A DNA stretch of 64,000 bases, from positions 6,580 to 70,579 of the IMG/VR virus record IMGVR_UViG_3300030380_006721, one strand, 5' to 3'. The position numbers and the translations under genes were made by a program. This document shows, piece after piece, positions 16,674-23,844 of this stretch. The notes below the pieces were generated by a model, which saw only the letters and a program-made list of their open reading frames with translations, was not told where the DNA came from and ran no database searches. How positions within the stretch are numbered: position 1 is the first letter of the stretch; each line of letters opens with the position of its first letter. The DNA is from a virus.

Positions 16674-17537
16674 ATGTCCAGTTCTTATCTGCCAGATTTT
16701 AATTTTTCTACCGGTATCAGTCTGCCTGGCTTTGGTAGTAATGGCAGCAACCCGTATTCAGGTTTCAACTATGACTTAAACACGGGTGCTGACTTCGACT
16801 TTGGTATTGATTACGATAATCTTCCAACTTTTGAGGACTCACCTTATACGTTTGACCCAACAACATTCGATACTGGTGAACGTAATCCTTTAGAGAATAT
16901 TTTAGATTTTATAAACAGAGATGATGTTCAGGGTGTAGCAGGACAAATTCGTGATTTATTTTACTCAGGGGATGGTGTCCAATACCCTGGGTTTGATAAT
17001 TCTCTCAGTGAAGAAACAGTCCAACGTATTAACTTTGATACGGAGCAGAGACTAGCCGATCTTCGCGGTGTCATGAATGACATTGCTTATCTGACCGGCA
17101 AGAGCACACCTGAGTTTGTTCAAGAAACTGACGCTAGGTTTGCTAATTATTTCGAACCTGCAGCTCAACGGGGATACAATTATCTGTTTAACGAACCAGC
17201 AAACTTTGGTGAAAAGGTAAGTCAGTCTTCTAAACAAGCTAAAGATAACATCGATGATTACCTTGAGCAGTACAGCAATCTGAACAGAGAGACTTTTATG
17301 TCTCAAGCTGTCAATCCCACGACTGTTTCTATCGACCCATCTATATACGACGAGCAGATTAATAAGTATATGGATCGAGCGAACATGGGCAAGATGTACG
17401 ACTACGGAGATCCTCAGTCACAGGAATTTATCTCCGGTGCTGGGTCGCCAGATAGTAAATATGATCGTAAGCGTATGGCAGGTTTTTACGCATCAGATCC
17501 TGGAGTTCAGCAGTTGATGAGTTTCTCCTCTTATTAA
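16674..17537 (+). CDS. Hypothetical, probable virion protein
   Basis: This 287-residue, strongly acidic protein is rich in Asp, Asn, Phe, Tyr and Gly in residues 1-75 (DFDFGIDYDNLP). It is helical in the middle (DIAYLTGKSTPEFVQETDARF), and the C-terminus has short repeats of YD/SP. No membrane segment. TATACT and GGTAAATG are seen shortly upstream. No family recognised; its stop overlaps the next ATG. Confidence 0.55.
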   Translation: MSSSYLPDFNFSTGISLPGFGSNGSNPYSGFNYDLNTGADFDFGIDYDNLPTFEDSPYTFDPTTFDTGERNPLENILDFINRDDVQGVAGQIRDLFYSGDGVQYPGFDNSLSEETVQRINFDTEQRLADLRGVMNDIAYLTGKSTPEFVQETDARFANYFEPAAQRGYNYLFNEPANFGEKVSQSSKQAKDNIDDYLEQYSNLNRETFMSQAVNPTTVSIDPSIYDEQINKYMDRANMGKMYDYGDPQSQEFISGAGSPDSKYDRKRMAGFYASDPGVQQLMSFSSY

Positions 17538-17848
17538 TGGGTCTTGGAAGATCTCCGATAGAGAAAAGAGCAGATAGCCAGATCTATCGAAGGGCTTCGC
17601 ATGTAGACAAAAACCCAGCGTTTCGATTAGCGGGAAAAATATTTCAAGAAAAAGATTACCGAGACGAAAAAATGAGAAGTGAAAGATCTTCGCTCATGAG
17701 AAGTCGTCCCACTGGTTACGGTTTTGGAAATGAAGATGAGTATGGTCCGGACAATGACTACAGCTCTGTCGAATCACTTAGACGTATACACGACCGAGAT
17801 CACTATATTGTTGGCGGAAATCATGGATTCTCTGCTCCCAAAATCTGA
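17537..17848 (+). CDS. Basic hypothetical protein
   Basis: This 103-residue Arg/Lys/Ser-rich protein is coupled to the preceding gene by a TAATG overlap. It ends inside the convergent minus-strand methyltransferase-like gene (71-base overlap). It has a GFGNEDEYGP acidic loop and an IHDRDHYIVGGNHGF end. Likely works with its neighbour; no family recognised. Confidence 0.5.
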   Translation: MGLGRSPIEKRADSQIYRRASHVDKNPAFRLAGKIFQEKDYRDEKMRSERSSLMRSRPTGYGFGNEDEYGPDNDYSSVESLRRIHDRDHYIVGGNHGFSAPKI

Positions 17849-18356
17849 CGGACGGTAGATAAAAAACAAAACCGAAGACTCTAGACCCAGATAGTGTCTC
17901 AAAATTATCAGTATCTTTTATAAGTTTGGGATGCTCCTTAAGAACACAAAGAGGTAAGTCTATATTCATTTTTTGCGTGGAGATAAGAGCTACCTCAGTT
18001 GAAGTTATAAACACTATGCCTTCATCGAACTCTTGCCTCATCCATTTTTTATAAGCTGATTCAAGCCAAATTCTTTGATTTGATTTTTTAAAATAAGTAG
18101 ATTTTTCAAACAGCCTGGTTGAACGAGGTTGTTCATCTTTCAAAGCTATATCCCTAGGCGGGTACAAATAAATATTTTTTCCTTTCCAATCTTGTTTTAA
18201 ACCGTTGTCTTTCCAATTGAAATACCTGGTGGCTTGAACAATCGTATTTGCTCTTTCACTTGACGCAGGGTCTAAAAAAATTTCACCCCCTAAAAACGCT
18301 GTGGTCTCAGCGATTAATTCAGGAGGTGATATGTAATCATGTGAGGCTAGTACCAC
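17778..18356 (-). CDS. Phage Dam-like adenine methyltransferase fold with altered catalytic motif
   Basis: This 192-residue protein has SPPELIAETTAFLGG, FLDPASSERANTIV and then YFNWKDNGLKQDWKG, the signature of the phage DNA N-6-adenine methyltransferase (Dam) family. There the catalytic tetrapeptide follows about ten residues later as (N/D)PP(Y/F). Here the equivalent reads YPPR. The protein keeps the fold elements but probably lacks normal base methylation. It may act as an inhibitor, a DNA-binding protein or an enzyme with changed chemistry. Confidence 0.7.
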   Translation of the reverse strand: MVLASHDYISPPELIAETTAFLGGEIFLDPASSERANTIVQATRYFNWKDNGLKQDWKGKNIYLYPPRDIALKDEQPRSTRLFEKSTYFKKSNQRIWLESAYKKWMRQEFDEGIVFITSTEVALISTQKMNIDLPLCVLKEHPKLIKDTDNFETLSGSRVFGFVFYLPSVRFWEQRIHDFRQQYSDLGRVYV

Positions 18357-18619
18357 TACTCCTCTTCAACAAGCCGAAGCCTCATGCTTGAATGTGTACT
18401 TTCTGTCCGGGTGCCGTGCCAAAAGACAGAGTAATAAAAATGACCGACACCTTTTTTATTCTTTTTTACAATGATTTTTTTAATTACGCCGACATCTCTG
18501 TCTTGCCGACGAAAGTGAGCAGCAGTCGCCTTCGAATCTATAACTAGAGAAGGCTTATTCACTTCAATCACCCGATCTCCTTCTTTGAGCTTTGGCTTAG
18601 CTTGTCGCTTTTTATCCAT
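18356..18619 (-). CDS. Small beta-barrel-like hypothetical protein
   Basis: This 87-residue, Lys-rich protein is coupled to the methyltransferase-like gene by an ATG/TGA overlap. Residues 12-30 and 45-86 look like beta strands (DVGVIKKIIV, HFYYSVFWHG, SMRLRLVEEE), as in SH3/KOW-like barrels. No catalytic motif. Part of a four-gene minus-strand operon (19351 to 17778). Confidence 0.55.
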   Translation of the reverse strand: MDKKRQAKPKLKEGDRVIEVNKPSLVIDSKATAAHFRRQDRDVGVIKKIIVKKNKKGVGHFYYSVFWHGTRTESTHSSMRLRLVEEE

Positions 18620-19032
18620 CAGATAATTAATCCGTTTGTAGCAGAGTCGATCTGTTCATTCGCCCGTTCAGGGTCTAGACGCATTAGTTCAAGCGAATCC
18701 TCTTGGAAAAACGCCACTAAAGCTAAACCAGAGTCATCCTCTTTTTCGATAAATTTTAAAACTTTTAAAAACATATCTGTAAGGTTTTCATCCATCGCCT
18801 CTTGAGCAATAGATAAATCAGCTTCGACATCTTTTTCAGTGACGTACTTGCTTGTGTTTGGGTCTTCAGGATTAAATACAAGAAGACCCTTACCCCGATA
18901 TTTTCTATTCTCTCCGTAAAGAGTAATCATATCACTTATGATGCTTCTAAAAACACCTGCACTAAGCATACGCTCAGCTTCATCCCCCTGTGAAATCATC
19001 TGCCTTAGACGTCGCACGGCATCGTTAGTCAT
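18619..19032 (-). CDS. Hypothetical helical protein
   Basis: This 137-residue protein is read from ATG at 19032 (an upstream in-frame ATG at 19077 is less likely). It begins MTNDAVRRLRQMISQGDEAE. It has several amphipathic helices, a short basic strand (GENRKYRGKGLLVF) and an acidic C-terminus. No recognised family. It overlaps the HTH-like gene upstream, so the four genes are probably co-translated. Confidence 0.55.
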   Translation of the reverse strand: MTNDAVRRLRQMISQGDEAERMLSAGVFRSIISDMITLYGENRKYRGKGLLVFNPEDPNTSKYVTEKDVEADLSIAQEAMDENLTDMFLKVLKFIEKEDDSGLALVAFFQEDSLELMRLDPERANEQIDSATNGLII

Positions 19033-19351
19033 ATTTAAAATTGCTCCAGGCTGCTTTGAGAATCTCATAAGGATCATACAGAAACTTAGAACTATTGTTT
19101 TCGTTCGGATCTAATTTGCAGTAGTGTTTTCCCTCAACCAGTCCTGATTTACCGTCTGATTTGAGTCCTTGAAGGATGAGCTTGTCGACTGAAATCGAAG
19201 GCACCCCGAGCCGTTGAGCAATGATTTTTTTAGTAACAAAAGCACTCGTGGTCTGTGTTTTGTTGTTTGCGATGAGCTGAAGTGAAACATCAATACTGTT
19301 TAGAACGTCAGAAATTGATTTGATTTCTTTTTTTAGTGATTCAGAATACAT
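19025..19351 (-). CDS. Helix-turn-helix-like DNA-binding protein
   Basis: This 108-residue protein has VTKKIIAQRLGVPSISVDKL near residue 39, which reads as a helix-turn-helix, followed by a beta hairpin (EGKHYCKLDP) and a C-terminal helix. It is the first gene of the 19351-17778 minus-strand operon and may autoregulate it. About 130 bases without a gene separate it from the next minus-strand gene; they contain only a short CG-rich stretch. Confidence 0.6.
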   Translation of the reverse strand: MYSESLKKEIKSISDVLNSIDVSLQLIANNKTQTTSAFVTKKIIAQRLGVPSISVDKLILQGLKSDGKSGLVEGKHYCKLDPNENNSSKFLYDPYEILKAAWSNFKYD

Positions 19352-19480
19352 GACAGTGGAAGGTTCCCCTCGACCACCTGACGTCAGGCAACCAGGGCGA
19401 CTTGCGTGAGGGCGGAAAACGGTAAAACGCTACCTCAACCTTCCGTGATCGTTATGCCGTTTCTTACAAAACGATCGCAG

Positions 19481-19975
19481 TCAGTCTAGAAGCGCCTGGG
19501 CTTGCTCGTGAAAGTTGGGCGAGTCCTCGATGAGTAACTCGATCAGCTTATCGAGCTTTGAAGGCGCGTCAAGGGCTTGAGTGCTATTCAAGATCATCCA
19601 ATATTTATATGCGTTCAGTAAGTAGTATTGTGACTGTTTAGCTTTGAGAGCTTGACATTTCCATTTTTCAAAGTCATAGGAAGATTTGTAGCGACTACTG
19701 CCCATGGCGCATTCGCTCTGACGTATGTCTACCTGAAGATCGATGTCGATGATGGTGTATTCAATGGCTGAGATTTTTGCTTTGCAATCTCTGATGTTGG
19801 TGGGCGGGTGGTTGTCGCTGTAAATCCAGGGCGGAAGATTGTCAATGATGTACTTGTCTGCCCAGAGTGAAGGCTTAGGCTGCTTTGTTTCCAGAGTCGA
19901 AGTAGAAGGACTCGAGTATGTCTTCGATGTACCGGTTGAAATCGCCATTGATGCAATAGAGCGTGTGGTGTTCAA
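19481..19975 (-). CDS. Hypothetical helical protein
   Basis: Up to 164 residues; an internal ATG at 19948 would give 155. The first 40 residues are Ser/Thr-rich and overlap the upstream gene by up to 100 bases in another frame. The rest is helical with KWKCQALKAKQSQYYLLNAY. No family recognised. The overlap suggests a translationally coupled operon with the next two genes. Confidence 0.5.
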   Translation of the reverse strand: MNTTRSIASMAISTGTSKTYSSPSTSTLETKQPKPSLWADKYIIDNLPPWIYSDNHPPTNIRDCKAKISAIEYTIIDIDLQVDIRQSECAMGSSRYKSSYDFEKWKCQALKAKQSQYYLLNAYKYWMILNSTQALDAPSKLDKLIELLIEDSPNFHEQAQALLD

Positions 19976-20297
19976 ATTGGGTTCTGATTACTAAATCGAG
20001 CTTTCTAAGTTTTTTAAGCTGCTCTCTTGTAGTTGCCTGAGACTGCCCCAAAGCTTCAGACAGTTGATTTACGTCTGTCGGTTGAAGAGACTGTAACTCA
20101 TAAATTAAGAAGCGCAGCTTTTGGATTTGGTTATACCTTTTCTTATTCTTTGAATTGATCTCACTGACAGCTCTATAGAGAGCCTCTCGTGCAAAAGCTG
20201 CTGAATCAAACTCGTCGACACCTTTTGATGAACCAGTTCCGAGATAAGCATCGTGGCTTGAGGAGTCAGAGAAGTGTGGCGTTCTACGGTCAGACAT
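19875..20297 (-). CDS. Winged-helix (ArsR/MarR-like) DNA-binding protein
   Basis: 140 residues from ATG at 20297 (an ATG 21 bases upstream is possible). The winged helix is at about residues 65-110: FLIYELQSLQPTDVNQLSEA, QSQATTREQLKKLRKLDLVI, then a wing (RTQFEHHTLYCING). Upstream, residues 1-60 are disordered and share DNA with the end of the HNH-HTH gene in a different frame. It is likely a regulator of the surrounding minus-strand genes. Confidence 0.65.
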   Translation of the reverse strand: MSDRRTPHFSDSSSHDAYLGTGSSKGVDEFDSAAFAREALYRAVSEINSKNKKRYNQIQKLRFLIYELQSLQPTDVNQLSEALGQSQATTREQLKKLRKLDLVIRTQFEHHTLYCINGDFNRYIEDILESFYFDSGNKAA

Positions 20298-20797
20298 AGA
20301 TGGTAGGGGTTGATACACAATGGATTAGAGCAACTGGAGCGCACGTAGTACCCCGGTTGCACCTTTTTTCTCCAGAATTGTTCGTACACAAACCTTCGCG
20401 TACGTGAGTAACGCTCAGCGCATGATTCCTTGAAAAAGCCCTTGTCGGTAGGGAACTCTAAGCAAGTGGATGAGTCGAGTGTGGCTCGATGCTGATTAAT
20501 CCATGCAACAAATCTTTGTGATTTGCTTCGAGCTTCCTGAAGCTCTTTCCTGCAAACGTCGCAAGCGTGAACACCGTCACAAGGCAAAAGGACTCGCTCG
20601 GAGTCAGCGGTTGTTAGGTAGATCGGCTCAGACCGACCGCATGTACAAAGCCAGGAGACCTTGTCTTCGAAATGCGAGAGAGTCCAGTGTCCTTTTTTAG
20701 ACACCTGTAAGGGCTCCCCTGAGGGTGGGCCAGGGTCAAGCGGTTGGAGCAGTCCCAAAAGGGCGGCGCATCTCTGGTTTCGAGTTTCCATAGGCAT
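20105..20797 (-). CDS. HNH-like zinc protein with C-terminal HTH
   Basis: 230 residues from the ATG at 20797. Cys-rich: CTCGRSE near 50, CDVCRKEL near 80, and SSCSNPLCINPYHLCLT near 165, the C..N..C.NP.H arrangement of HNH_3-type nucleases. The C-terminus (LISELVHQKVSTSLIQQLLHE) is a predicted helix-turn-helix. The protein at 49351-49935 shares this layout, so the two form a small family. Whether it cuts DNA or only binds it is not decided by the sequence. Confidence 0.65.
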   Translation of the reverse strand: MPMETRNQRCAALLGLLQPLDPGPPSGEPLQVSKKGHWTLSHFEDKVSWLCTCGRSEPIYLTTADSERVLLPCDGVHACDVCRKELQEARSKSQRFVAWINQHRATLDSSTCLEFPTDKGFFKESCAERYSRTRRFVYEQFWRKKVQPGYYVRSSCSNPLCINPYHLCLTVERHTSLTPQATMLISELVHQKVSTSLIQQLLHERLSIELSVRSIQRIRKGITKSKSCAS

Positions 20798-21114
20798 GTT
20801 GATGTTGATATAGACGTATCCTACCGCACAGAGCGCATGCAAGGTTAGTACCGCCAGTTTTTTTAATGAATATACCTTTCTCTTGATAGTGCTTTTTCTA
20901 TACGGTCCGTCGCTTTGACAAGATTTTTATCTAAGGCTGACCAACGACGGTCAGTCATTTTTCCCTTGAAACCCTAGTAAAAATACTTATACGTTTATAA
21001 ATAAACGACACTGGCGACATCTTGTATGGATTACCACTGTCACAGGGATTTGATTAAGCAAGCATTATTCCAGACGTTCCGTGGTTAGCAGAATTAATTA
21101 CAATCGTATACAAT
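20798..21114. other. Intergenic region between divergent operons
   Basis: No gene is seen in these 317 bases, although the minus-strand frame above stays open to 20842. The stretch holds a TTGACA at 20915-20920 without a matching -10 at normal spacing, a plus-strand TTGAAA-N16-TATACG pair, and a TATAAATA octamer at 20996-21003. It probably contains promoters for the plus-strand fibre cluster and the minus-strand HNH/winged-helix genes. Confidence 0.5.
20966..20993 (+). promoter_or_regulatory. Sigma70-like promoter for fibre cluster
   Basis: TTGAAA (5 of 6 matches to -35) and TATACG (4 of 6) are 16 bases apart. A TATAAATA octamer begins three bases after the -10. The pair points towards the plus-strand gene at 21115. 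Confidence 0.45.
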
Positions 21115-21297
21115 GTGAGTAGTTACCCGAATACTGTGAAAGGGTCTCCAGCTCTAGACACTCCCTCAGATAGCTGGCAGGCACTAAAACAACGTGCTGA
21201 TCTTTTAGGTATACCGGCCTGGAAGCTTGCGGAAGATATGGCTTATCACGAAAGTGACGGTGCATTGAATATATCGAGCAAGAAGAATAAAGAGTAG
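21115..21297 (+). CDS. Small hypothetical protein
   Basis: This 60-residue protein starts with GTG. Middle region SWQALKQRADLLGIPAWKLA is predicted helical and the end is Lys-rich. It is the first gene of the fibre cluster but has no fibre-type repeats. No family recognised. Confidence 0.5.
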   Translation: MSSYPNTVKGSPALDTPSDSWQALKQRADLLGIPAWKLAEDMAYHESDGALNISSKKNKE

Positions 21298-21353
21298 AAT
21301 TTAAATTTCTAGCTCTTTACAGATAGACTGGTACGAGGAGGTGGACTATTTAA

Positions 21354-22703
21354 ATGCCTGAACGTAATAGCCCTGCGTGTCCACTTCACGGCGATTTACC
21401 CAGGGCACGAGCACCGCACAACTTCTTCGGAATTGTGTCGGTTGTCGATAACCTCATCGAAACCATTAGCGGCGTGGGAACTACTAGCTACACAAGATGC
21501 CCCTACGGATATCCACCTAACTTCGAAGGTGTAGTAAGGGCTCTTGAAGATTTAAACTCTACAGCTAGCGGCATCGAGGCTACCGGAGGACTCCTAGTCC
21601 CAGGTTCCGGAATCAGTATTACGACGAGTGGTCTTTATAGCATCATTGCAAGCCTGATTACTCAATCTCTACCGGGCTCTGGTGTATTAGGAGTAGCTAG
21701 CGGTGCAAACACTATTTTTGATGTAAATATCCAAGGCGAAGGTAATAACGATGTCGAGTACGACGGAAAACTAATTCAAATCTCTGGCACCAACGAAGGT
21801 GCCGTAGCTGTCGTCAGTGGTCTTGTTGGCGGCGATGGAATCATCATTACAGCAAGTGGCGACACTGCTGTCGTTAGTACTGATCTTGTTGGTCAAGGCT
21901 CAGTCGACTTCTCTTACAACTCTTCTCGTGTTGGAGTCATCTCTGGAACGTCTCAACAACTTCTTGTTGCTGGTTCTGGAACAAGCGTCACGCAAAGCGG
22001 GGATTTCCAAATCGTCGATGTTGGTGTTCTTGGCGAGCCCGGTATTGGCGTCAGCTACTCAGGTTCGTTTGTAACTCTCGAAAACCTGATCAGTACAGGA
22101 TCTGGTACGTCCGTGGCCTCTAGCGGGGACTTTAAACAAGTCAATGTTGGAGCACTTCCTGGCACCAATGTCACCATTGGCTACTCCGGCGCGTTCTTTA
22201 CGACAAACAGTACAGCCGAAGCGGGCGCTTCTGTGGTCACCGTTTCTGGCGAGCCAGGGGACAATTTCCTTGGCGGTTCGCTCTGGTTCGATACGAACGA
22301 AGGGCGCTTGTTCGTGTACGCATCAGGCAACGATGTTGCCAAACCAGACTGGTATATCGCAAACGCCGAAGCTCTCGCAATCAAGAGCGAAGTGCCGCCT
22401 TCCGGCACTGGTGGACTCAATGCTCCGCCTCGAGATGGCACCATCTGGTTCAACAACCTTATGGGTTCACTTTTCGTCTACGACGCTGCTACAAGCGGCT
22501 GGTACGAATCTGCTCCTTCGAGGACACCTTCTTATGGAGACACTCCTCCTGTTTACGCTGTTGATGGTGCTCAGTGGACCGATAGTCGCAGCAATGTCAT
22601 ACACGTATGGAACGGCACGCAATGGGCTGATGTTATCGCTAGCGGTAACCCTGCTGGCCTTACTACTGGCTCTGTTATTGGCCTGATCATGGGACTTAGC
22701 TAA
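21354..22703 (+). CDS. Tail fibre or adhesin
   Basis: This 449-residue protein starts behind GAGGAGGT. Residues 80-290 are Gly/Ser/Thr-rich beta repeats with motifs such as GSG.S...SG. From about 300 it has repeats of the type GSLWFDTNEGRLFVY, GTIWFNN..GSLFVY and GAQWTDSRSNVIHVW, a common fibre motif in cyanophages (G-x-(L/I)-W-(F/W)...L-x-V-Y). It ends with GLTTGSVIGLIMGLS, a signature shared with the next two large fibres. It is likely a trimeric fibre or receptor-binding protein. Confidence 0.75.
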   Translation: MPERNSPACPLHGDLPRARAPHNFFGIVSVVDNLIETISGVGTTSYTRCPYGYPPNFEGVVRALEDLNSTASGIEATGGLLVPGSGISITTSGLYSIIASLITQSLPGSGVLGVASGANTIFDVNIQGEGNNDVEYDGKLIQISGTNEGAVAVVSGLVGGDGIIITASGDTAVVSTDLVGQGSVDFSYNSSRVGVISGTSQQLLVAGSGTSVTQSGDFQIVDVGVLGEPGIGVSYSGSFVTLENLISTGSGTSVASSGDFKQVNVGALPGTNVTIGYSGAFFTTNSTAEAGASVVTVSGEPGDNFLGGSLWFDTNEGRLFVYASGNDVAKPDWYIANAEALAIKSEVPPSGTGGLNAPPRDGTIWFNNLMGSLFVYDAATSGWYESAPSRTPSYGDTPPVYAVDGAQWTDSRSNVIHVWNGTQWADVIASGNPAGLTTGSVIGLIMGLS

Positions 22704-22737
22704 CTTGTCTAAGTCGACTTAGTTCACTTCCTCAACC

Positions 22738-22857
22738 ATGGCAAAAGGAAAGTCCGAAAACAAAATTGATTCACGTCCTAAGCGCACAAGGCAAGGACAA
22801 GGGACTCACTCGAAACCATCTCATGGTCGGAAGTTACGTAGAGGTCAGGGCAAGTAA
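22738..22857 (+). CDS. Very small basic protein
   Basis: This 39-residue protein (ATG at 22738 to TAA) begins MAKGKSENKIDSRPKRTRQG and ends with HGRKLRRGQGK. It is a short Arg/Lys/Gly-rich protein of a kind common between fibre genes of cyanophages. No function is established. It is too small for most ORF filters. Confidence 0.55.
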   Translation: MAKGKSENKIDSRPKRTRQGQGTHSKPSHGRKLRRGQGK

Positions 22858-22882
22858 AATTAAATGAAACACTGGAGGTAAC

Positions 22883-23278
22883 GTGCTCTTATCTTTCAAA
22901 GCTGGTGAAACTATCGCTCTTGGCGATGCAGTAGCCGTGGATATGAGCACCTCCGGTCATATCCGGACTGCTCGTTCATCTGGTGATCTGGACGAAGCCA
23001 ACACAATTGGTGTTTCTGTAGACGCAGTAAGTGCAGGCACACTTTGCCGTGTGGTTACAGATGCTCAAGCTGTCGTTTACTCAGGTCTTGTTCCAGGGCA
23101 ACGTTATTTTGTCAGCGCAAGTGGAGGCAAAATAGTTGACTACCCAACATTTACTGCTGGATTTGATCAGCTTGGTGCATCTGGAGCTTATTTAGTAGAA
23201 ATGGGTACAGCTATAAGTTCTTCTTCACTAAGGATTTCGCCTCAGCAGCCTCGATATGTAATTAGTGGGTTTCTTTGA
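22883..23278 (+). CDS. Beta-rich virion protein
   Basis: This 131-residue protein starts with GTG after GGAGGTAAC. It has ETIALGDAVAVDM near 8, SVDAVSAGTLCRVVTDAQ, and PGQRYFVSASGGK near 74. The pattern 'value, change, PG.RYFVS' also appears in the next protein, so the two are related subunits. It is likely a fibre-attached or decoration protein. Confidence 0.6.
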   Translation: MLLSFKAGETIALGDAVAVDMSTSGHIRTARSSGDLDEANTIGVSVDAVSAGTLCRVVTDAQAVVYSGLVPGQRYFVSASGGKIVDYPTFTAGFDQLGASGAYLVEMGTAISSSSLRISPQQPRYVISGFL

Positions 23279-23317
23279 AAAAGTGTAGAATAAGGCGTAA
23301 GTATCTGGTTGTGATCG

Positions 23318-23833
23318 GTGCCCAACAGATCGATATTCAACCGCAATTACACAAGTTACCAGGCTGACGGTACAACTGTATATCTAGCTAACGGACAAGG
23401 AGTTGTCACCAACCCTGCTCCAACAGCTACTTTGACCGCTGGAGCTAATTTAATTGCTGGTGAAGTTGTCTCTGCAAGCGGTAATTTTGTAGTACCATCC
23501 ACTGCTCTGAGTGGGGTTAACGCTTATCAATTTTCTCCTATTGGTTTTGCTTCTGAAGCTGCCTCTAATGGAAGTGATGTAGTCGTAAATCTCGATGGTG
23601 TCATCAGTCTGACTGATGTCAATATCACTGCTGATACTGCTTTGATACCTGGTGAATATTATTACTTATCTAAATTTGAAGGTGAAGTAGTTCGTTTCAC
23701 AACAACTTCTGGGACAGTCACTGGTTCTGGAAGTAATGCATATCAAGCAGCAACAAGTCTTGGTTTAGCGATTACCTCAACACAATTGAGTGTGGAAATT
23801 TCGCCACCAGTCCTTCTCTATACTGGAGGTTAA
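23318..23833 (+). CDS. Beta-rich virion protein, relative of preceding gene
   Basis: This 171-residue protein starts with GTG. It has an ANLIAGEVVSASGNFVVPS segment near 45, and PGEYYYLSKFEGEVV near 114, the counterpart of PGQRYFVS in the previous gene. It is the second of two small beta proteins that precede the big repeat fibres. Role inferred from position. Confidence 0.6.
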   Translation: MPNRSIFNRNYTSYQADGTTVYLANGQGVVTNPAPTATLTAGANLIAGEVVSASGNFVVPSTALSGVNAYQFSPIGFASEAASNGSDVVVNLDGVISLTDVNITADTALIPGEYYYLSKFEGEVVRFTTTSGTVTGSGSNAYQAATSLGLAITSTQLSVEISPPVLLYTGG

Positions 23834-23844
23834 AAGGTTAAATC

